A DNA stretch of 37,832 nucleotides from Acidithiobacillus montserratensis (GTDB lineage Bacteria > Pseudomonadota > Gammaproteobacteria > Acidithiobacillales > Acidithiobacillaceae). Location: contig NZ_JABBOU010000046.1 in the NCBI RefSeq assembly GCF_018853465.1, forward strand, positions 1-37,832, given 5' to 3'. The position numbers and the translations under genes were made by a program. Position 1 is the stretch's first letter; each line of letters begins with the position of its first letter. The notes beneath the pieces are model-generated. The model made no database searches. It saw only the letters and a program-made list of their open reading frames with translations, and was not told the DNA's origin. Shown here piece by piece: positions 1 through 5,354 of the stretch.

Positions 1-102
1 CAATCCGCCAAGGCCAAGGCTCGGGGTTACCGCACGCACAAGAACTTTATCAACATGGCCTACCTGATCCTGGGCAAGCTGGATCTCAGGCTACCCACTT
101 GA
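1..102 (+). CDS. Transposase C-terminal end, ISL3-like (5' truncated by window edge)
   Basis: The open frame from base 1 encodes 33 residues and ends with TGA at 100-102. Its residues, including RGYRTHKNFINMAYL and a GKLDLRLPT end, resemble the extreme C-terminus of ISL3-family transposases. ISL3-type elements are known from acidophiles such as Acidithiobacillus. Only the tail is in the window, so the family assignment rests on this short stretch. I could not define the terminal inverted repeat downstream. Confidence 0.6.
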   Translation, partial: QSAKAKARGYRTHKNFINMAYLILGKLDLRLPT

Positions 103-142
103 AATGACGAGGAACCAACACAAATAACTTTTTGCCAGAAAC

Positions 143-171
143 TTGACAAAAAATATTCATGTAATCATTAT
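143..171 (+). promoter_or_regulatory. Sigma70-like promoter in an AT-rich gap
   Basis: A perfect TTGACA (143-148) is followed after 17 bp by CATTAT (166-171), with alternative -10 letters just downstream (TATAAA, 169-174, 20-bp spacing). The 212-bp gap from 103 to 314 is strongly AT-rich compared with the rest of the window and holds no other gene. The promoter would give the gene at 315 a leader of about 135 nt. Confidence 0.45.
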
Positions 172-314
172 AAAATAAATTATTTGGAATTATTCTCTAC
201 AATCTGAATGATGTAGATTCGTACAATTTGTTTTGAGTGGTATGATGATTTCATGTAGTGAGTCATGGAAGCATTTGAAATTATGGACAATCAACATCTC
301 AAAGGAGCATGAAC

Positions 315-761
315 ATGGGTATTATGGATTTTTTGGTAGGCAAGGAAATTGGGACACAACAGGCACGGAATAAGCAGCAAAATGCCGATACGGCTGTGCG
401 TCGTGCGCGGCATGATGCGGATGTTGCCGAGATGCAAGTGGACTACTCCCATAACGCGGCACTAGCCATTGCGGTTGAACTCAAAAATACCCGCGAAGAA
501 TTGGCCATTACCAGAAAGCGGTTTTTTAAGGAGCGCCAAGAACGAAAAGCATGGCGGAAAACGGCGGAGTTTCGCAAACTGTCTTTGTTGAACCATGGAC
601 TGACGGAAGAACAGATTTATGCGGAGCAGGATATGTTCGATAATAATCCAGAAATTGATGGAAGAACGGATCGTATAATCGATTCTGATACGGCAAAAAT
701 TGATGCTGAATTTCTTGATAACAATACATCTAATCCATCGAACAATCTTTCCATGAATTAA
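315..761 (+). CDS. Hypothetical coiled-coil protein, 148 aa
   Basis: I do not recognise this protein. It starts MGIMDFLVGKEIG and then has a long charged helical stretch (about residues 15-95) rich in Ala, Arg, Glu, Gln and Lys that looks like a coiled coil, followed by an acidic, Asn-rich tail. There is no signal peptide or membrane segment. ATG 315 is preferred over ATG 309 because AAGGAG (302-307) sits 7 nt before 315 but only 1 nt before 309. The gene is more AT-rich than the transfer genes and has its own promoter (143) and terminator (767), so it is an independent, probably acquired, unit. Confidence 0.65.
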   Translation: MGIMDFLVGKEIGTQQARNKQQNADTAVRRARHDADVAEMQVDYSHNAALAIAVELKNTREELAITRKRFFKERQERKAWRKTAEFRKLSLLNHGLTEEQIYAEQDMFDNNPEIDGRTDRIIDSDTAKIDAEFLDNNTSNPSNNLSMN

Positions 762-766
762 ATAGA

Positions 767-794
767 AAAGGGGCTTGACGCCCCTTTCTTTTAT
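767..794 (+). terminator. Rho-independent terminator
   Basis: AAAGGGGC (767-774) and GCCCCTTT (780-787) form a perfect 8-bp stem with a 5-nt loop, followed by CTTTT. It lies 6 bases after the stop codon of the 315-761 gene. Confidence 0.85.
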
Positions 795-906
795 GAAAAC
801 ATTGAATTTTAAATCACTCTTTCTTTGACGATTTTTTCTCCCCTTCTTCACCTTCACCACCCTGACCAGCGGCTTTACCGCCACTCAATGCCTCCATCAA
901 TTGGGT

Positions 907-1827
907 ATGTTGGGCGTCAGCCTTTTTGGCTTTTTCCTGCTTTTGTTGGCTGTCTTGACTACGCCATCTACACCGTCTTCCGGTTCTGGGCAATGGCGTA
1001 ATCTGGTGCCCAAATATGCCAATTTGGTAGCTCAAATTGCTGCTGCCCATAATATTCCACCGGCTGTTTTAGCGACCATTATGGCGCATGAGGATGGCGG
1101 TGAAAATCTTCAGGCGTTGACGTTTTGCGGAACGATTAATAGCCCGCGTGCAGAAAGGACAACCGCCGCAAATGGTGAACCTACGGTAGTTTGTCCAACG
1201 CCTTATCAGGGTCAGACCATTGGAATGTCGGCCAAAAGTCTCACACAGATGATCGACTCAACAGCGGCAGGTAACGGTTTAACTGACCCACTGGAGGGAA
1301 CGACTTCTGCTACGGCTGAATTAAATGCCGCTGCTCATGGTATTGAAGCTGGTAGTGCTGCCTGCCATGGTAATGTGCCTTGTATATTCGATTACTGGTA
1401 TTCTGGACAGGCTTACCCCAATGATAATTTCCCCGGTGCGGGGATGGTTGCCAATCAACAGAGTCAAGCGTCTTATGTGCAACAGATCATGAGCATGTAC
1501 ACGGGACCAGATAAATATGCGGTAGATATGTACAATGGCGGTTCTGGATCGGCACATCCGTCTCGGCTTCCCTCCTGGGTATCGGTTTTTATTGGATGGG
1601 TGGACTTGATGATCTCAGTTGACGCCTTCCCCGGTTGTCTTTCCCGCCCCTCATGTCAAACAATCTTGACATTCATTCTGCACGGCGCCACAGTAAGCAC
1701 GATGAATCAAGGAGGCACAGCATGGATGCGAAGAGCTTTGGTGCAGAAATCCGCAAAGCCAGACGGGCGCTGGGCATCACCCAGGCGGAACTGGCGGATC
1801 GTGTCGGTGTTTCTCGCGCAACGCTGA
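907..1827 (+). CDS. Lytic-transglycosylase-like (VirB1-type) protein, uncertain ends
   Basis: The N-terminus has a hydrophobic, signal-anchor-like segment (about residues 2-19). Residues 36-66 (KYANLVAQIAAAHNIPPAVL, then IMAHEDGG) resemble the start of a soluble lytic transglycosylase fold, in which a Glu following an I-x-x-x-x pattern is catalytic; here that would be E62. A later SAKSLTQMIDSTA stretch matches the family's G-L-M-Q-x-x-P-x-T-A region. VirB1-type enzymes open peptidoglycan for conjugation machines. ATG 907 (or TTG 901) has no Shine-Dalgarno, and an in-frame stop lies at 826. The last ~35 residues overlap hipB in another frame. Both ends may therefore be damaged, with the frame running on past the true domain end near residue 225. 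Confidence 0.5.
   Translation: MLGVSLFGFFLLLLAVLTTPSTPSSGSGQWRNLVPKYANLVAQIAAAHNIPPAVLATIMAHEDGGENLQALTFCGTINSPRAERTTAANGEPTVVCPTPYQGQTIGMSAKSLTQMIDSTAAGNGLTDPLEGTTSATAELNAAAHGIEAGSAACHGNVPCIFDYWYSGQAYPNDNFPGAGMVANQQSQASYVQQIMSMYTGPDKYAVDMYNGGSGSAHPSRLPSWVSVFIGWVDLMISVDAFPGCLSRPSCQTILTFILHGATVSTMNQGGTAWMRRALVQKSAKPDGRWASPRRNWRIVSVFLAQR
1654..1671. promoter_or_regulatory. Candidate hipB operator / -35 region
   Basis: TGTCAA (1654-1659) and TTGACA (1666-1671) form a perfect inverted repeat with a 6-nt centre, 50 bp before the hipB start. HipB proteins are known to autorepress through short inverted repeats. The right half also equals a consensus -35 box, although no good -10 box is visible 17 bp further on. 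The site lies inside the tail of the preceding reading frame. Confidence 0.45.
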
Positions 1828-2033
1828 TTGCTTATGAGCAGGGGGTTGGTCTGTCTGTAGGTGTTGCCGGGGAGATTGTTGCTATTCTGGGCTTGCAGAT
1901 TCAACTTTCTCCCTTGCCACCACAAGAGCCGGAGAAGCCCGTGGTTGCTGAGGTTCCCTTGCTTGGAAATCTGCGGCACAAGCGATTCCCACGCTTGGAA
2001 GAAGTTCTGCAGACAACCGTAGGGCTTTGCTGA
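1722..2033 (+). CDS. hipB: HipB-like antitoxin, XRE-family repressor
   Basis: This 103-aa protein has an N-terminal helix-turn-helix (residues ~8-45, including LGITQAELADRVGVSRATLI and the family's AYEQG end). The Pro/Glu-rich C-terminal tail probably contacts the kinase. ATG 1722 is chosen because a perfect AAGGAGG (1709-1715) lies 6 nt upstream; the longer frame from 1635 is not needed. It ends 12 nt before hipA, the usual antitoxin-toxin order. HipB neutralises HipA and represses the operon, and the inverted repeat at 1654-1671 is the likely operator. Confidence 0.85.
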   Translation: MDAKSFGAEIRKARRALGITQAELADRVGVSRATLIAYEQGVGLSVGVAGEIVAILGLQIQLSPLPPQEPEKPVVAEVPLLGNLRHKRFPRLEEVLQTTVGLC

Positions 2034-2045
2034 CAGGCCGGGAAG

Positions 2046-3821
2046 ATGGAAAAAAGATCTTCCATTTCTGTATTCTGCAATGATCGGGAGGTCGGCACCC
2101 TGGAAAAAAGAAGCGTTCTGCAATCTTCTGGGGTGCGGAATCGCCATGATTTTCGTTATAAGGAAAATATCCCCGAAGAAAACCTGGTGTCTTTGCTCAT
2201 GCCAGTGGCGGGGCGCGAATACACCGATCTGTTTGATATGCCCATTTCGTTTCAGACTTCACTTCCGGAAGGCTGGGCTTTGGAACGGTTGTCGGAGCAG
2301 GTAGGCAAGGGTTTTGCTTTATCCGACAAATTCACACTTTTGCAGGTGGCCGGTCGGAATCTGATCGGACGTTTGAGTTTTGGTGGTCCAAGATCCAGCA
2401 GGACACTGGATCAGGAATTGCTGGATGCCATTGTGCCGACAGGTCATGAAAAATGGATGCAAGACCTTTTTCGCTCTATTGGCGCAGAAAACCTTGGCGT
2501 ATCCGGCGCCATGCCCAAGGTTGTTTTACCAAGAGGCGGAAGTAGAACCCTGTACTTTCAGGATTCTATCCTGAAGCTGGAATCTCCCCAATACTTTGGT
2601 ATCACGCTTGCTGAGGATTTTGCTCTCCAGGCGTCTCGTGAAGCAGGAATACCCACGGTAGAGGCACGAAGAAATATTACGGGAGATGCACTTCTCATCA
2701 ATCGTTTCGACATTGAGCCCGATGGGACACGCAAGGGCTTCGAGGATGCGTGTGCCCTGAATGGGTTTGCTCCTGCGTTCAAGTATAATGGTTGTCAAGA
2801 AAAGATTTTTACCATGGTGGAGTCCTTCGTATCTGAGGAATACATTACCCAGGACAACGAAACGGTTCTCACAATACTTTTGCTCAATGATATCCTGCGT
2901 AATGGGGATGCTCATCTGAAAAATTTTGGGCTGATTTATCGGTCGTTGGAAGATGTCCGATTGGCGCCCTCTTATGACGTGTTGGACACCACGTTGTTCT
3001 TGCCAAATGATTTTCCTGCGTTGACGATTCATCAGCATTTCCCGGCCGAAGCCACCCAGCATAAGCAATGGTTGAATCAGGACCGCCTGGATGATTTGTG
3101 GGACACGTCCAACATCTCGCACGGGAATGCTCGGCAATTATATCAGGAGCTTCAGGAAACCGTGTGGAACACCGCACAACGGTATCGCCAGACGATTCTG
3201 GAAGATCCCGGTCTGGATGGCCGACGCAAGCGGTTTGTGGATTACATGCTGGACAGGCTGGAGCATCGGTTGCGGCATGACGGACCCGCGCCGCTTGGTC
3301 ACCTCTGGTCTATCCGCAAACCTGATATGGGTGCCGTGGCAGAGCAGGATACCTACCCGGCGCTGGAGTCTGGTATTCGGCAGCCGGACGGCAAATGGAT
3401 GAACCTGAGCCTGCACGTCCCGACGGATGGCAAGGAGCATGAGAGCCAGTTGGTAGGCACCTTGCAACGCAAGTGTCCGGAGGGCTACCAGAGCGCACCC
3501 ACTATAGTCTTCCAGAAGACGGACAAGGGCCTGGAGGCCATTGCGGCATTCCCCGGCGAGAAGCCTCTGAAAGTTACCCTGTCGAAGTCGGAGCATGGCA
3601 AGGCCGAGGTTACGATTACCCGTGACGGAGAGATGATCCATGAGCGCCCCGCCCTCTTGCGCCCGAACGAGATGCTGAAGGCGATCCCGAATCATCGGGA
3701 AGGTCAGGTACTTCGGCAATTTTTGGGTGTCGATCCCGGCAAACTAAATATCAATAAGATAAATGACCATCTCCATCCGTCAAATTCACCAGGAAAGAAA
3801 AAGCCCGGCATCGAGTTGTAA
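2046..3821 (+). CDS. hipA: HipA-type Ser/Thr kinase toxin with extra C-terminal domain
   Basis: Residues 1-~420 are a complete HipA: N-terminal subdomain 1, then a kinase core with the catalytic loop NGDAHLKN (286-293, D288) and the metal-binding APSYD motif (Y310, D311). HipA of E. coli phosphorylates glutamyl-tRNA synthetase and causes dormancy; the target here is unknown. At 591 aa it is about 150 residues longer than the family norm. The extra part (about 437-580) is a second domain that is nearly the same as the C-terminus of the 13368-14525 protein, at DNA level too (3352-3744 versus 14065-14454). The protein ends KKKPGIEL, like the ArdC-type protein (…SAGIEL). The start codon has only a weak ribosome site, consistent with coupling to hipB. 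Confidence 0.88.
   Translation: MEKRSSISVFCNDREVGTLEKRSVLQSSGVRNRHDFRYKENIPEENLVSLLMPVAGREYTDLFDMPISFQTSLPEGWALERLSEQVGKGFALSDKFTLLQVAGRNLIGRLSFGGPRSSRTLDQELLDAIVPTGHEKWMQDLFRSIGAENLGVSGAMPKVVLPRGGSRTLYFQDSILKLESPQYFGITLAEDFALQASREAGIPTVEARRNITGDALLINRFDIEPDGTRKGFEDACALNGFAPAFKYNGCQEKIFTMVESFVSEEYITQDNETVLTILLLNDILRNGDAHLKNFGLIYRSLEDVRLAPSYDVLDTTLFLPNDFPALTIHQHFPAEATQHKQWLNQDRLDDLWDTSNISHGNARQLYQELQETVWNTAQRYRQTILEDPGLDGRRKRFVDYMLDRLEHRLRHDGPAPLGHLWSIRKPDMGAVAEQDTYPALESGIRQPDGKWMNLSLHVPTDGKEHESQLVGTLQRKCPEGYQSAPTIVFQKTDKGLEAIAAFPGEKPLKVTLSKSEHGKAEVTITRDGEMIHERPALLRPNEMLKAIPNHREGQVLRQFLGVDPGKLNINKINDHLHPSNSPGKKKPGIEL
3352..3744 (+). repeat. Long duplicated coding segment, copy 1 (hipA 3' end)
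   Basis: This segment is closely similar over about 390 bp to 14065-14454, in the same orientation and reading frame. By eye the two match at more than four bases in five with one 3-bp length difference. It encodes the shared C-terminal domain (YPALE-G-R-PDG-W-NLSLHVPT … HERPALLR … IPNHREGQ). The close match implies a recent duplication, fusion or gene conversion. Confidence 0.85.
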
Positions 3822-3844
3822 TCACCTCCCCCACTAACCCGCCT

Positions 3845-3857
3845 CTGATCTATACCC
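3845..3857 (+). promoter_or_regulatory. Motif copy 1 (CTGATCTATACCC)
   Basis: TATACC begins 32 bp before the acyltransferase ATG (3883). The CCCAGGCAT that starts inside the motif (3855-3863) is the exact reverse complement of ATGCCTGGG (3883-3891), so a transcript starting at or upstream of the motif could fold the start codon into a 9-bp stem. Confidence 0.7.
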
Positions 3858-3882
3858 AGGCATCTTCCTTTTCGGAGACGCC

Positions 3883-4341
3883 ATGCCTGGGCACCTCATT
3901 CTTGTGCGGCCTCACACGTCACTACTGGACGGCCCGGTAGTCGCCCGCTATCTGCAACAGATTGGCGGGCATTATGGCTACTTGTTCGCGGTGGACCCGG
4001 ATTATGCCCGGCATCCTGTGTACTCACGGCTTTTGCGGTGGTATGGCCGTCTCACGGGTGGGCATCGGATGACGGCACTGGATCAACGCTCCTCAATAGG
4101 CGTCCGGCGGATTTTACGAGAGCTTGAGGGGCATGGCCGGGTAGTCCTGTTTCCACAAGGTACAGGTATTGGTGATGCGAATCGCCCGGATTTGCCGGGA
4201 GCGGATTGGCTGGTACGCAAGTCCAGGTGCGCGGTATCGGAGATTACGTTATCCCATGATCATTGGTTTCCCCGTGTGATCGAGAACAGGATTTTGTGCT
4301 CGGGACAAGCAAAGGAACCACGGCTAAGAAAATCCGTATGA
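3883..4341 (+). CDS. PlsC-like 1-acylglycerol-phosphate acyltransferase-like protein, short
   Basis: The 152-aa protein begins with RPHTSLLDGPVV, a match to the HX4D catalytic motif (H-TSLL-D) of glycerophospholipid acyltransferases. Near residue 90 it carries FPQGTG, matching the FPEGT substrate-binding motif with Gln for Glu. The family transfers acyl chains to lysophospholipids at the inner membrane. The protein is shorter than usual (family about 200-250 aa), lacking an N-terminal membrane segment and part of the C-terminus. Its stop overlaps the next start (ATGA at 4338-4341), indicating translational coupling. It may remodel lipids for the surface genes that follow; whether it is active is uncertain. 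Confidence 0.7.
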   Translation: MPGHLILVRPHTSLLDGPVVARYLQQIGGHYGYLFAVDPDYARHPVYSRLLRWYGRLTGGHRMTALDQRSSIGVRRILRELEGHGRVVLFPQGTGIGDANRPDLPGADWLVRKSRCAVSEITLSHDHWFPRVIENRILCSGQAKEPRLRKSV

Positions 4342-4601
4342 AATGGAAAGCTGCTGCCCTGACGGGTCTGATCCTGGTGGTGATGCTGCTTCTGGGCATG
4401 CTTGCCATGGGGATTTTCGCGGGTGTGGGCCTGGTGGCCTGTTATCTCTTGGGAAAGCCACTGACGCTCGATTGGGCGATGGCGGCGGATCTCGTGGTGG
4501 TGGTCCCCCTCGCATTCCTGTCTTGGCTGGTCGGCGGAGCCATTCGCCGTCTGTACGGGTTTGCGCAAATCCTCCTGCCCGACAGGTCATCATCCGGCTG
4601 A
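4338..4601 (+). CDS. Small inner-membrane protein, 87 aa
   Basis: I do not recognise this protein. It starts MKWKAAALTG and contains two hydrophobic segments (about residues 6-36, split by Gly, and 48-68), followed by a short basic, Arg-containing end. ATG 4338 overlaps the acyltransferase stop codon, so the two are co-translated. It probably sits in the inner membrane next to the acyltransferase. Confidence 0.65.
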   Translation: MKWKAAALTGLILVVMLLLGMLAMGIFAGVGLVACYLLGKPLTLDWAMAADLVVVVPLAFLSWLVGGAIRRLYGFAQILLPDRSSSG

Positions 4602-4622
4602 TCCGGGCTATCTCCAAAAACT

Positions 4623-4636
4623 CTGATCTATACCCC
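4623..4636 (+). promoter_or_regulatory. Motif copy 2 (CTGATCTATACCCC) with start-site hairpin
   Basis: TATACC begins 39 bp before ATG 4668. ATACCCC (4630-4636) is the reverse complement of GGGGTAT (4657-4663), and GCAA/TTGC (4637-4640, 4649-4652) pairs inside it. The GGGG ribosome-binding site of the next gene could therefore be held in a hairpin with the motif. Confidence 0.75.
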
Positions 4637-4667
4637 GCAAGGATTACATTGCAAAAGGGGTATGGGT

Positions 4668-5285
4668 ATGAAGCGGATTGCACTGGCAGTGACGGCACTG
4701 GCAACGGTTGCGGTAGTTGGCGCGGCAAATGCGGCGACGGTTGGGATTGGCTACGACAACGTAGGCATCAGTGCCGGGCCGGGGCTGAACATGACGCTCC
4801 CTGGCGGCTATCTGACCGCACGGCAGGGTCTTGGCGATGATTTCAGCGTATTTGGCAAGTTTGCCGGAGCCGGTGGAAAAAACGACGCGACTTTCTACGG
4901 TCTGCGCGGCGGTATCGGTAAGGCGATTCCCTTTGATGGCGGTGTTTTCACTCCAAGCCTCGATATGGGCTGGCAACGGCTGAATGTTGGTCCTGCAAGC
5001 CTGCGTGCGGCTTATGCGGGCGTCAATGTCCAATACCGTTACCCGCTAAATCGGGAAATCTCTCTGGAAGCCAACGGCGGTTTTGGTCGTGACTTCTCAA
5101 CCAGTGTGACCGGCTTGAGCACCATCGGCGGACTGGCCTACAACGCCGGAGCCAGTGCCGACTTTCGCGTGGGTCCGGGATTCCTGAATGCAGGATATAG
5201 CTACCGTCACCTGCCGCTGTCCGGAGCCAATGATCTGCACCTGAACACAGGGCAGTTCCTGATCGGTTATCAGATGGCATTCTAA
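4668..5285 (+). CDS. Predicted outer-membrane beta-barrel protein
   Basis: The 205-aa protein has a clear signal peptide (MKRIALAVTALATVAVVGAA, cleaved near NAA). It continues with alternating polar/hydrophobic strands rich in Gly, Tyr and Phe (GIGYDN, FSVFGKFAG, LEANGGFG, LNAGYSYRH) and ends GQFLIGYQMAF; a terminal Phe is the typical signal for the BAM complex. The size suits an 8-strand barrel of the OmpA/OmpW/YfaZ kind, but I cannot name the family. ATG 4668 is preferred to ATG 4662 because the GGGG ribosome site (4657-4660) lies 7 nt from 4668 and almost touches 4662. It is followed by a terminator-like hairpin and the adhesin gene. Confidence 0.75.
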   Translation: MKRIALAVTALATVAVVGAANAATVGIGYDNVGISAGPGLNMTLPGGYLTARQGLGDDFSVFGKFAGAGGKNDATFYGLRGGIGKAIPFDGGVFTPSLDMGWQRLNVGPASLRAAYAGVNVQYRYPLNREISLEANGGFGRDFSTSVTGLSTIGGLAYNAGASADFRVGPGFLNAGYSYRHLPLSGANDLHLNTGQFLIGYQMAF

Positions 5286-5304
5286 GGACAAAGCCAGTAC
5301 CAAG

Positions 5305-5328
5305 AGCGCCGGGTTCCCGGCGCTTTGT
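5305..5328 (+). terminator. Terminator-like hairpin between barrel and adhesin genes
   Basis: AGCGCCGGG (5305-5313) and CCCGGCGCT (5316-5324) form a very stable stem followed by TTGTTG. The adhesin gene 31 bp downstream has no promoter motif of its own, so this may act as a partial terminator that lowers adhesin expression relative to the barrel gene. Confidence 0.65.
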
Positions 5329-5354
5329 TGAACAGGAAAATCAGAGGAATCCTC

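Noticed and set aside
103..314. AT-rich gap as a replication origin
   Set aside because: No iterons, DnaA boxes or Rep gene are visible; a promoter explains the AT-richness better.
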